64,000 nt of DNA from a virus. Every line of letters starts with the position of its first letter. Position 1 is the first letter of the stretch. Below, piece by piece: positions 1 to 5,920 of the stretch. The stretch covers positions 1 to 64,000 of the IMG/VR virus record IMGVR_UViG_3300005264_000009. One strand, given 5' to 3'. The position numbers and the translations under genes are program-made. The notes beneath the pieces are model-generated. The model saw only the letters and a program-made list of their open reading frames with translations, was not told the DNA's origin and did not search any database.

Positions 1-85
1 TTGGTTTGGTAATAGCTTGGCTTGGCTTGGCAATAGCTGGGCTTGGCTTGGTAATAGCTGGGCTTGGCTTGGCTTGGTAATAGTT
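1..85. repeat. GCTTGG-type tandem repeat
   Basis: The first 85 bases are a degenerate tandem array of TTGGC/TTGGT units punctuated by four TAATAG or CAATAG spacers. The composition is G/T-rich, unlike the surrounding AT-rich DNA. It ends about 35 bases before the first gene and probably continues upstream of the window. Function is unknown. Confidence 0.85.
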
Positions 86-122
86 GTTTTAAAAATATTA
101 TATAACAAAGAGGAAGATTAAA

Positions 123-620
123 ATGCATATTTCTAAAAGGAATAAAAATTTAGGGCAAAAAAAAGCTGATGAATTTTTGTATATTCCTTGCAAGAAATGC
201 AATTTTATTTTCAATTTCAATATTTTTAAACACGAGGCAGATGTATCGGCATATGTTATATCCAAAGATGTTGGATATACGGAGCATGTGCAGGCGATGA
301 ATGCTGAGCTATACAATAATTTGGATTCTCAAATGCTATGCGGATTTGGTGAAAATGCCAATTTATTAAAGATAAGTGATATGAAATTAATAATTAATCG
401 ATTGATTGATTTTATTAATTACTTACATAAAAAGTATAGCTTTCATATAATAGATGACTTTTATTTTCGTCCTGTGGATAAGAGTCGTTATGATAGTACG
501 CTATATATTGTACGTCGGATATTGAAAGATCCGCGGTGCATTTACAATGAGTGGAATTTAGAACACTCATATACAGCTACAGATCATGAATTTCATGGGA
601 CGATAGGCATAGTAACATGA
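123..620 (+). CDS. hypothetical protein
   Basis: A 165-residue protein that I do not recognise. The start follows an AGAGGAAG ribosome binding site. An N-terminal CKKC pair is the only metal-type motif and there is no membrane segment or signal peptide. Its stop overlaps the start of the ADP-ribosyltransferase-like gene by four bases, which suggests translational coupling and perhaps a joint role. It might act on, or be modified by, its neighbour, but nothing in the sequence proves this. Confidence 0.75.
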   Translation: MHISKRNKNLGQKKADEFLYIPCKKCNFIFNFNIFKHEADVSAYVISKDVGYTEHVQAMNAELYNNLDSQMLCGFGENANLLKISDMKLIINRLIDFINYLHKKYSFHIIDDFYFRPVDKSRYDSTLYIVRRILKDPRCIYNEWNLEHSYTATDHEFHGTIGIVT

Positions 621-976
621 GATATTATCACGGTACGAAATGCAAGGGATTGAAATGCTTAGAATCTCTTGACGTATTACGAATGAAGGGGTTATGTCCT
701 TCAGGTAGTACAGATGCGTATCGTGATAATTTTACAGATGCTGTATTTGTTACATCTGATAGAGATGTGGCATTACAGTATGCTGGGTTAGATGGTGTAG
801 TTTATGAGGTTATGCCGATTAATCCAGTTTTATATAGTATAGCATTTGAGGAACGGATGCTATCTGGTGCATTTACTGGAAAGAGTAGATGCTTATTGAA
901 AAAGAAATTAAAAAAATTGAAGAAATGCCGTAATAGTCATTCGAATTATATTTGTGATTATGCGAGCATTTTATAG
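617..976 (+). CDS. small ADP-ribosyltransferase-fold protein (candidate)
   Basis: A 119-residue protein. Near the N-terminus is YYHGT, then GLCPSG, then AVFVTSDRDVALQYA, then GVVYEV. This order (YHGT, an F-x-T-x-D loop, a helix A-L-x-Y-A, a beta strand V-Y-E-V) is what I expect from compact ADP-ribosyltransferase or Tpt1/PARP-like folds, where His binds NAD. The tail is Lys-rich (KKKLKKLKK). It overlaps the preceding gene by four bases. In phages such enzymes modify host RNA polymerase or other proteins, but the target here is unknown. The fold call is from recalled motifs only, and the catalytic Glu is not certain. Confidence 0.45.
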   Translation: MRYYHGTKCKGLKCLESLDVLRMKGLCPSGSTDAYRDNFTDAVFVTSDRDVALQYAGLDGVVYEVMPINPVLYSIAFEERMLSGAFTGKSRCLLKKKLKKLKKCRNSHSNYICDYASIL

Positions 977-985
977 GAGGAAGTT

Positions 986-1096
986 ATGGGTGATTTTGAA
1001 GTGGAATTTGGGAATATAGTATTTGATGATAGTTTTGGTAGTTTTGAGGAAGAAGTGGAAGAGAATGATTTTGAAATATATGCAACGGAGGAATAA
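986..1096 (+). CDS. tiny acidic protein
   Basis: A 36-residue ORF with an excellent ribosome binding site (ATAGGAGGAAGTT before ATG). The product is very acidic, rich in Glu, Asp and Phe, with almost no basic residues. This composition resembles DNA mimics or small inhibitory phage peptides, but it is too short for a family assignment. It lies directly downstream of the ADP-ribosyltransferase-like gene with nine bases between them. Confidence 0.5.
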   Translation: MGDFEVEFGNIVFDDSFGSFEEEVEENDFEIYATEE

Positions 1097-1136
1097 CGCA
1101 TATATTTTGAAAATAATTTAATTGTTTTATGGTTAT

Positions 1137-1162
1137 GGTGATTGCCAATGTGAAATATCACC
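1137..1162 (+). promoter_or_regulatory. GGTGAT...ATCACC leader hairpin
   Basis: Inverted repeat GGTGAT (1137-1142) with ATCACC (1157-1162), about 35 bases before the ATG at 1195. It is one of six related leader hairpins in the first 8.2 kb whose stem bases change in a compensating way (see findings). Confidence 0.5.
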
Positions 1163-1194
1163 AAGTTTATTAATGCACTAATTAGGAGGAAGTT

Positions 1195-1467
1195 ATGCGT
1201 ATTTCAAAAATTAGAACAATGTTAGAAGTGGCAGGTTATGCAATAAACTACAAAAACATTATTGACTGTATCGAAGATGCAGTTACAGATGTTAATGATG
1301 ACGGTACGATTACCGTCTATGGTTGGGACGAAATTTGGCAGGAGCATAAGTGTTATGAGTTTAATTTGGCTGATATAGTACATGGTCGGTTGGTACTTAA
1401 TATGGTGGGTTTTCGGACTGCATTTCAGCGTTGGCTGTTATGGAGTCGTTTGGAGCGAATGAGTTAG
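1195..1467 (+). CDS. small protein, paralog of the gene at 9637
   Basis: A 90-residue protein with a TTAGGAGGAAGTT ribosome binding site. Its N-terminus (K-I-R-T-M-L-E-V-A-G) and C-terminus (GFRTAFQRWLLWSRLER) match those of the 158-residue protein encoded at 9637 (V-K-K-M-L-E-M-A-G; GFKTSMQRFLLWQYIER). That longer paralog carries an extra zinc-type tail. No known domain recognised. It sits just before the first of the repeated hairpin modules. Confidence 0.75.
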   Translation: MRISKIRTMLEVAGYAINYKNIIDCIEDAVTDVNDDGTITVYGWDEIWQEHKCYEFNLADIVHGRLVLNMVGFRTAFQRWLLWSRLERMS

Positions 1468-1486
1468 ATTTTGAATTATGCTTTAT

Positions 1487-1535
1487 CATTCGGCATTCTT
1501 GAAAAAGGGTGTCGAATGAGTTTTATTTTTTTATT
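1487..1535 (+). terminator. repeat hairpin A1 followed by T-rich DNA
   Basis: CATTCGGCATTCTT (1487-1500), GAAA loop, AAGGGTGTCGAATG (1505-1518). As RNA this is a 14-bp stem with three G-U pairs and a GNRA tetraloop. It is followed at 1521 by a T-rich run, so it could act as an intrinsic terminator. Five further copies lie at 1766, 2248, 2663, 3112 and 3539. Confidence 0.65.
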
Positions 1536-1572
1536 TAAAGGAATTAGCATTTAGTTAATTTTTTTAAATAAA
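1531..1572 (+). repeat. repeat stem B (ATTTAA-GGAATTA)
   Basis: Immediately after hairpin A comes a second inverted repeat of the form ATTTAAAGGAATTA ... TAATTTTTTTAAAT. The same element recurs near 2293, 2708, 3155 and 3590, each time between hairpin A and the next leader. Other copies read TAATTCCTTTAAAT on the 3' side, restoring full pairing. Confidence 0.5.
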
Positions 1573-1654
1573 TGAATAAAATAAAAATTAAATCTCAATT
1601 TGAATTTGCATTCGGCATTCTCAAAAAAGGGGGTTTAAAATTTGGAGGATGATT

Positions 1655-1750
1655 ATGAAAGATGAAATTATTGAATTGTTGGAATGCATCGGAACAGTAG
1701 GTGCATTTCTAATGATGGAAGTTTCATTTATCCTTGCGATTGCAGGATAA
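1655..1750 (+). CDS. 31-residue membrane peptide
   Basis: A short ORF with the standard leader of this region (TTTGGAGGATGATT before ATG). Residues 13-31 are hydrophobic (GAFLMMEVSFILAIAG), compatible with a single membrane helix after an acidic N-terminus. It is flanked on both sides by copies of the intergenic hairpin modules, like its neighbours, which supports a real gene. Function unknown. Confidence 0.5.
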   Translation: MKDEIIELLECIGTVGAFLMMEVSFILAIAG

Positions 1751-1765
1751 ATGAAACTTGATTCG

Positions 1766-1797
1766 CATTCGGCATTCTAAGAAAAGGGTGTCGAATG
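1766..1797 (+). terminator. repeat hairpin A2
   Basis: Second copy of the CATTCGGCATTC...GGGTGTCGAATG hairpin. The loop here reads AAGAA instead of GAAA. It is followed by T-rich sequence. Confidence 0.6.
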
Positions 1798-1899
1798 ATG
1801 TTTTATTTATTATTTTTTATTATTTTTTATTAAATTCTCAATTTGAGTTTGCATTCGGCATTCTTAGAAAAGGGGGTTTAAAATTTGGAGGAATTGAAA

Positions 1900-2235
1900 A
1901 TGAGTAAATTTGAAAAAATGTTGGAAAAGATGGAAATGAATAAAGTTAATGAAAATTTAACAGTTGAGCATTCTGAATGGGAAAGCAAAACTGGTAGTAC
2001 CATAGCAATGCACATTCAGTGGGAGGGTGCATCTGAGTGGGAAATGGCAGAATTTGATGAATTTTTAAAATGCGGGGATGGAACAGCATCTTGCACAAAC
2101 ACTTATGAAATGATAGATGGGAAGGAAGTTCAAGGATGCTGGGCAACATATCCTTTATTGAAGTGTGTCTCTCAAACGGGATGCACTGGAGTTTTTAAAC
2201 CACCATGTAAATGGTGTTCATATTTGAGAGAATAA
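1900..2235 (+). CDS. small Cys-rich protein of a diverged local family
   Basis: 111 residues. I take the ATG at 1900, 8 bases after GGAGG, rather than the TTG at 1885 that overlaps it. A central stretch H-I-Q-W...E-M-A-E-F-D-E-F-L resembles positions in the proteins at 2410, 3276 and 3767 (hydrophobic-x-W or M, then E-x-x-E-F-x-x-F), suggesting strongly diverged paralogs. Six cysteines lie in the C-terminal half, ending CKWC. Flanked by the repeated intergenic modules. Function unknown. Confidence 0.7.
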   Translation: MSKFEKMLEKMEMNKVNENLTVEHSEWESKTGSTIAMHIQWEGASEWEMAEFDEFLKCGDGTASCTNTYEMIDGKEVQGCWATYPLLKCVSQTGCTGVFKPPCKWCSYLRE

Positions 2236-2247
2236 AATATGGTGTAT

Positions 2248-2279
2248 CATTCGGCATTCTTGAAAAAGGGTGTCGAATG
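2248..2279 (+). terminator. repeat hairpin A3
   Basis: Exact copy of hairpin A1 (CATTCGGCATTCTT, GAAA, AAGGGTGTCGAATG), then T-rich DNA and stem B at about 2293-2332. Confidence 0.65.
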
Positions 2280-2409
2280 ATGTTTTATTTTTTTATTTAA
2301 GGGAATTAAATGCTAATTCCTTTAAATAAATGAATAAAAATTAAATTTCATTTTGGGTTTGCATTCGGTGGATTCAAAAAAGGGGATTTAAAAATTGGAG
2401 GAAATGATT

Positions 2410-2652
2410 ATGTTGAATATTATAGCAACCAGAATGGATGACAAAATGCGAGTGCAGATGGTTGGGATTTTGAGCAATGCTAAAGAGGAAAAAAGATTCA
2501 AAGCATTTTGTAAGGGGCAGTTGGTCTATTGGCTGTATGACAAAAATACCAAAAAAGGATATGCCGAGAAAAATCTGTACATAAATGACATTTGGTGCAA
2601 GAAATTGTACTGTGTGAGGGGATGCAGGATTAAGCCTATGCCCTTACCTTAA
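2410..2652 (+). CDS. hypothetical protein
   Basis: 80 residues. The start is the second ATG of the ATGATTATG motif, 8 bases after GGAGG. The first ATG at 2404 would sit only two bases from the ribosome binding site. The protein is basic, with a segment EEKRFKAFCK resembling the E-x-x-F-x-x-F region of neighbours and a CYS-x2-basic end. No domain recognised. It is flanked by intergenic modules. Confidence 0.65.
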   Translation: MLNIIATRMDDKMRVQMVGILSNAKEEKRFKAFCKGQLVYWLYDKNTKKGYAEKNLYINDIWCKKLYCVRGCRIKPMPLP

Positions 2653-2662
2653 ATATGGTTAT

Positions 2663-2694
2663 CATTCGGCATTCTTGAAAAAGGGTGTCGAATG
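2663..2694 (+). terminator. repeat hairpin A4
   Basis: Exact copy of hairpin A1, followed by TTTTTGTTGGTTT and a stem B copy near 2708-2750. Confidence 0.65.
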
Positions 2695-2776
2695 AGTTTT
2701 TGTTGGTTTATTTAAGGGAATTAGCATTCGGTTAATTCCTTTAAATAAATGAATAAAAAAATCTCAATTTGAATTT

Positions 2777-2878
2777 ACATAGTGTATTTTCAAAAAAAGG
2801 GGTTTAAATGGTTTGTTGTGGGATGACCTGGCATTTACGCCGAATAACATGACCACATAATTAAAAAGGAGAATGATT
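2777..2878 (+). promoter_or_regulatory. duplicated structured leader D1
   Basis: About 100 bases that recur almost unchanged at 3664-3766. The core folds as GTGG-G-ATG ... CAT-GA-CCAC enclosing GGC-ATTTAC-GCC. It ends 5 bases before AAGGAG and the ATG. The same loop sequence GCATTTACGC appears again at 5880 in the leader of the gene at 5921. Confidence 0.5.
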
Positions 2879-3094
2879 ATGATAAATCTATATTCAAGAT
2901 GTTGGACAGAGAATTACATTGAAGGATTTGCAAGAAATATTAAATGTGAAAGGTGTGGGAAAGATGCGAGATGGACGCTACATGGTAAATCAAAAACATT
3001 GCATGATACTTGGACAATATGCAACAAGTGTTGTGAAATGTTTCATAAAGAATATAAACGAAGTATTCCTGCATTTTTAGGTGATGCAGGATAA
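2879..3094 (+). CDS. small zinc-ribbon-like protein
   Basis: 71 residues, starting at the second ATG of ATGATTATG, 7 bases after AAGGAG. It has two CxxC pairs (C-E-R-C near residue 24 and C-N-K-C near residue 50) spaced like a small zinc ribbon, plus a following C. It is basic overall. A nucleic-acid or protein-binding adaptor is plausible, but no specific family is recognised. Confidence 0.65.
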   Translation: MINLYSRCWTENYIEGFARNIKCERCGKDARWTLHGKSKTLHDTWTICNKCCEMFHKEYKRSIPAFLGDAG

Positions 3095-3111
3095 TTTGGA
3101 TTTGCATTCGG

Positions 3112-3143
3112 CATTCGGCACTCTTAGAAAAGGGTGTCGAATG
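3112..3143 (+). terminator. repeat hairpin A5
   Basis: CATTCGGCACTCTT, AGAA loop, AAGGGTGTCGAATG. Compared with A1 one G-U pair becomes an A-U or C-G type match, so pairing is kept despite base changes. A partial extra CATTCGG copy precedes it at 3105. Confidence 0.6.
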
Positions 3144-3275
3144 ATCTTTTGTTTTTTTATTTAAGGGAATTAAAATGTTAGTTCTTTTAAATAAATGAAT
3201 AAAAATTAAATTTCAATTTGGATTTGCATTCGGCATATTCAAAAAAAGGGATTTAAAATTTGGAGGGAATTGATT

Positions 3276-3527
3276 ATGAGTGAAAATCTTTTAAAGAAAA
3301 AAGAATGTTGGTCAAAGTGGAATGTAGGGGTAGGGCATACACTTACCATGCAGATCAACAAAAGAAGGGCAAATACTGCTGAGAATGCAGAGTTTGAGGC
3401 ATTTGCCCTTAAATGTGGAGAAAGTAAGAATGGTAGTACAGGAAAGACATGGGCTGTCTTGAATGTTTTAGACCAATCATATCGGGAGCATTTAGGGAGT
3501 GAATATGACTCCCGATATGATAATTAA
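3276..3527 (+). CDS. hypothetical protein of the diverged local family
   Basis: 83 residues, start ATG at 3276 preceded by TTTGGAGGGAATTGATT. The middle reads T-L-T-M-Q-I ... E-N-A-E-F-E-A-F, matching the pattern in the proteins at 1900 and 3767. No known domain. It is bracketed by copies of the intergenic modules. Confidence 0.65.
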   Translation: MSENLLKKKECWSKWNVGVGHTLTMQINKRRANTAENAEFEAFALKCGESKNGSTGKTWAVLNVLDQSYREHLGSEYDSRYDN

Positions 3528-3538
3528 AATTGAGTTTA

Positions 3539-3570
3539 CATTCGGCACTCTTAGAAAAGGGTGTCGAATG
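3539..3570 (+). terminator. repeat hairpin A6
   Basis: Same as A5 (CATTCGGCACTCTT, AGAA, AAGGGTGTCGAATG), followed by CTTTTTATGTTTTATTTTTT and stem B. Confidence 0.6.
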
Positions 3571-3663
3571 CTTTTTATGTTTTATTTTTTTATTTAAGGG
3601 AATTATCACTTGGCATTTAATTCCCTTACATAAGTAAATAAAAATTAAATTCCAATTTGAATT

Positions 3664-3766
3664 TACATAGTGTATTTTCAAAAAAAGGGGTTTAAATGGT
3701 TTGTTGTGGGAGGACTTGGCATTTACGCCGAATAACATGACCACATAATTAAAAAGGAGAATGATT
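3664..3766 (+). promoter_or_regulatory. duplicated structured leader D2
   Basis: Near-identical second copy of the leader at 2777-2878 (two visible base differences in the GTGGGA(T/G)GAC(C/T)TGG part). It ends at the ribosome binding site of the gene at 3767. Confidence 0.5.
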
Positions 3767-4045
3767 ATGATGACAGAAAAAGAATATGTAATGTGTTGTG
3801 AGATCGTGAAAAACAATAGAGAATGGAACTTATGTGCATACCATTCTAATGATTATAATGCCATGATAATTGAATGGCATGTGGATTATAATAAAAGTTC
3901 AACCGATGAGATTAATGAATTTGAAAGATTCATCAATCTCATTGGGGAGTATAGAGACAGTACCCGTTATCTATGCACATTAATAGATGATGATGATGGG
4001 GAAATGGATTGTGGATGCATAGAGTTCCACATTCCCGATTTTTAA
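3767..4045 (+). CDS. hypothetical protein of the diverged local family
   Basis: 92 residues. ATG at 3767 (or the adjacent 3770) is chosen over 3761 because of ribosome-binding-site spacing. It contains I-I-E-W-H-V ... E-I-N-E-F-E-R-F-I, the shared family pattern, followed by an acidic segment DDDDGEMDCGC. It is the last gene before a clear intrinsic terminator. Unknown function. Confidence 0.65.
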   Translation: MMTEKEYVMCCEIVKNNREWNLCAYHSNDYNAMIIEWHVDYNKSSTDEINEFERFINLIGEYRDSTRYLCTLIDDDDGEMDCGCIEFHIPDF

Positions 4046-4050
4046 AAGAT

Positions 4051-4097
4051 GAAAAGCCTTGTGGCATTTGCTGCAGGGCTTTTCGTGTTTTCGTTTT
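4051..4097 (+). terminator. rho-independent terminator
   Basis: Stem GAAAAGCCTTGTGG (4051-4064), loop CATTTG, CTGCAGGGCTTTTC (4071-4084), then GTGTTTTCGTTTTTAT. A second version with a better stem lies at 6435. Confidence 0.75.
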
Positions 4098-4119
4098 TAT
4101 ATTGCCAGAAAATGGTGTC

Positions 4120-4146
4120 GATGGCTACCTATTGGAAAATGCCATC
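4120..4146 (+). promoter_or_regulatory. GATGGC...GCCATC leader hairpin
   Basis: GATGGC (4120-4125) pairs with GCCATC (4141-4146), with TACC...AAAAT between. Same family as 1137, 4294, 5342, 7297 and 8114. Confidence 0.55.
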
Positions 4147-4176
4147 ATTTTATTTCAAATTTAGGGGATTTGAACT

Positions 4177-4269
4177 ATGAATGCTTTTGAAGACATAATG
4201 ATATGTGCTACAAATTCTGTAGCATTTATTTTTATCTTTGTTCTCATTTTGTTCTATTTTGGGGCATAA
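4177..4269 (+). CDS. 30-residue membrane peptide
   Basis: A short ORF after TTAGGGGATTTGAACT, closely matching the leader of the gene at 5396. Residues 14-29 are strongly hydrophobic (VAFIFIFVLILFYFG), a clear single membrane span. It is flanked by two copies of the GATGGC hairpin. Probably a small membrane peptide; role unknown. Confidence 0.5.
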   Translation: MNAFEDIMICATNSVAFIFIFVLILFYFGA

Positions 4270-4293
4270 TGAGAACAGGGGTTTAAAGGTTTT

Positions 4294-4319
4294 GATGGCT
4301 ACCTATGGAAAATGCCATC
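4294..4319 (+). promoter_or_regulatory. GATGGC...GCCATC leader hairpin
   Basis: Second GATGGC/GCCATC hairpin, 27 bases before the ATG at 4346. Confidence 0.55.
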
Positions 4320-4345
4320 ATTAAAATTTTATCGGAGGAATTATT

Positions 4346-4522
4346 ATGAGTTTTTTTGGCGGAGTGGCTGAATGGGCAGATGCTACAACACCATCTGTTG
4401 AATTACCATCTCATGAATGCCCTTGTTGTGAACTAAATGTTTATGATGAGGATTTTCGTGAGATGGGAAGTGATGAACCAGTTTGTAAGCATTGTTTTGA
4501 TGCTTTACAAAGTGATGAATAA
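4346..4522 (+). CDS. small CxxC protein
   Basis: 58 residues with a TCGGAGGAATTATT ribosome binding site. C-P-C-C near residue 26 and C-K-H-C near residue 48 give a treble-clef or rubredoxin-like four-Cys metal site. It is acidic elsewhere. No family recognised. Confidence 0.65.
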   Translation: MSFFGGVAEWADATTPSVELPSHECPCCELNVYDEDFREMGSDEPVCKHCFDALQSDE

Positions 4523-4528
4523 ATCTCA

Positions 4529-4557
4529 TTTTGGGAATGCATTCGGTATTCCCAAAA
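4529..4557 (+). promoter_or_regulatory. leader hairpin C (perfect 10-bp stem)
   Basis: TTTTGGGAAT (4529-4538), loop GCATTCGGT, ATTCCCAAAA (4548-4557), 18 bases before GGAGG and the ATG at 4585. It belongs to the module C leaders (1589, 1833, 2347, 3205, 4918), in which the stem varies but the loop GCATTCGG is kept. Confidence 0.55.
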
Positions 4558-4584
4558 AAAGGGTTTTAAAAATTGGAGGAAATT

Positions 4585-4914
4585 ATGTGTATCAAAACAG
4601 ATGTTAATGAAATTTTTGCAAATCTTCCCATTCCTGAAACAAAGAATGAGGAAGATATATTCGGTGCGACAATAATGTTGCATCGTATAATTAATGAAAA
4701 TGGTACTGATATAAATATGGATGAAATATGGAGTATGGAAAGAATGATACTGCCATTGATATGCAGATTACATAATAATGAGAAGTTGTTCTTTGATGGT
4801 TATTATGCCATTAAGGAATGCCTCAAAAAACACATTCAGGTACAGAATGCTAAACTGGTATTGGAAAATGCTAAACTGGTATTGGAAAATGCCAAAAAAG
4901 CATTAAATAAATAA
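4585..4914 (+). CDS. hypothetical protein with C-terminal heptad-like repeat
   Basis: 109 residues, start ATG at 4585 after GGAGGAAATT. The C-terminus repeats N-A-K-L-V-L-E-N-A-K-L-V-L-E-N-A-K-K-A-L, from a 24-base direct repeat at about 4847-4894. This forms an obvious amphipathic helix, perhaps for oligomerisation. The body is acidic and helical with no known domain. Confidence 0.65.
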   Translation: MCIKTDVNEIFANLPIPETKNEEDIFGATIMLHRIINENGTDINMDEIWSMERMILPLICRLHNNEKLFFDGYYAIKECLKKHIQVQNAKLVLENAKLVLENAKKALNK

Positions 4915-4917
4915 ATT

Positions 4918-4962
4918 AAATCTCATTTTGGGAGTGCATTGTGTGTTGCCAAAATGAGATTT
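4918..4962 (+). promoter_or_regulatory. leader hairpin C (perfect 14-bp stem)
   Basis: AAATCTCATTTTGG (4918-4931) pairs perfectly with CCAAAATGAGATTT (4949-4962), with a 17-base loop. It ends 10 bases before GGAGG. It starts within the stop region of the preceding gene and could separate the two transcripts or gate translation of the secreted protein at 4984. Confidence 0.6.
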
Positions 4963-4983
4963 AAAAATTTGGAGGAAATGATT

Positions 4984-5316
4984 ATGGGTAAGAGATTCAA
5001 AAAAATGATTTTAATTGGTGTTATGGGATTGAGCTTGGCATTTCCAAGTACATTAGTGTCGTATGCAGATGAGCTTGTAAATGTAATTCTGCTGAAAGAT
5101 GCTTATAAAATTGAAGATGAATATGGTAAAACAGTTACCATAATTGAATGTTATGAAAAGAGAATGATACAGGGTCATATGTATCATAAGGAAATGGAAT
5201 TGCTTGGTTTTGGTAAACAGGCATTAATGACAGAAGAGAAGAAAAAAGGGATGAGGATTGAATGTATTATTGAGAAAAGTAATCATTCATATAGTATATT
5301 AAAAATCATAAAATAA
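4984..5316 (+). CDS. small secreted or periplasmic protein
   Basis: 110 residues. The ATG at 4984 follows GGAGGAAATGATT. It begins with a textbook Sec signal peptide: basic MGKRFKK, a hydrophobic core (MILIGVMGLSLAF), then a likely signal-peptidase site after V-S-Y-A (residue 28). The mature part is about 82 residues, basic, with no recognised domain. It is the only clear exported protein in the window. Superinfection exclusion or host-envelope action would be plausible, but this is not shown. Confidence 0.75.
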   Translation: MGKRFKKMILIGVMGLSLAFPSTLVSYADELVNVILLKDAYKIEDEYGKTVTIIECYEKRMIQGHMYHKEMELLGFGKQALMTEEKKKGMRIECIIEKSNHSYSILKIIK

Positions 5317-5341
5317 ATGGATTAATGGTTTTGATGGTTTT

Positions 5342-5368
5342 GATGGCTACCAATTTTAAAATGCCATC
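5342..5368 (+). promoter_or_regulatory. GATGGC...GCCATC leader hairpin
   Basis: Third exact GATGGC/GCCATC pair, 27 bases upstream of the ATG at 5396 and preceded by a duplicated GGTTTTGATGG. Confidence 0.55.
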
Positions 5369-5395
5369 ATAAATTCAAATTTAGGGGATTTGAAA

Positions 5396-5704
5396 ATGCG
5401 TTTTGAGTTTACAGGAAAAACCAAAATGATGGGTAATGTCATTTTGAAACAAATTTATGATCCACGTTCCATTAAAGTTGGCGGATGGATTGAAAAGAGA
5501 GAAAACCTGATTGAGAATGCATGGATTTCTGGGAATGCCTGCATTTTTGGAAATGCGATAGCATCTGGTTTTTCTCAAATTTCTGGAAATGCAAGTGTTT
5601 CTGGAAATGCTACCATTTCAGGTGATGCTGTTGTTAGAAATATGATAGTGAATGGTAGTACGGTAATAAATGGTTCAAAAATATTTAAATGTAGGAGGAG
5701 TTAA
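5396..5704 (+). CDS. short left-handed beta-helix protein
   Basis: 102 residues, start ATG at 5396. It has the same N-terminal cap as the proteins at 6542, 7352 and 8165: a F-x-F-T-G-K-T strand, then GGWIEKRENL. The cap is followed by about eight hexapeptide turns of the type I-S-G-N-A. It is much shorter than its paralogs (239-287 residues), so it may be a truncated or minimal version. The fold is that of hexapeptide acyltransferases, but no catalytic His or CoA site is visible, so a structural or binding role is more likely. Confidence 0.75.
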   Translation: MRFEFTGKTKMMGNVILKQIYDPRSIKVGGWIEKRENLIENAWISGNACIFGNAIASGFSQISGNASVSGNATISGDAVVRNMIVNGSTVINGSKIFKCRRS

Positions 5705-5754
5705 AATGACTTGTTATGTTGCTAAATAAAACTTTAAAAAAATAAAAAAATAGC

Positions 5755-5783
5755 TTGACTTCCCTTGTATAGTGTGCTATAAG
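5755..5783 (+). promoter_or_regulatory. sigma70-type promoter
   Basis: TTGACT (5755-5760), 17-base spacer ending TGTGC, TATAAG (5778-5783), giving an extended -10. It drives the gene at 5921 through a leader of about 130 bases that contains GCATTTACGC. Confidence 0.85.
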
Positions 5784-5920
5784 GAAGCCAAACAATAAAA
5801 TTTATTGGTTATACTAATTGACCAGCATTCTCAAATGTGGGAAGCAAATAATATTATTAGAAAAGGGTATTAATTCCCTTGCATTTACGCAAAAAATTAA
5901 AATTAAAAAAGGAAATGATT

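Noticed and set aside
98-316. Minus-strand ORFs throughout the window
   Set aside because: They lack ribosome binding sites, overlap better + strand genes and have no recognisable protein content.
980-5400. Integron-like cassette array
   Set aside because: No integrase, and the spacers lack attC core sites (RYYYAAC/GTTRRRY). The hairpins look like transcript-level elements.
5706-5729. Seven-codon ORF with a perfect GGAGGAG ribosome binding site
   Set aside because: Too short to call a gene. It lies just before the promoter at 5755 and is probably the remnant of a truncated gene.
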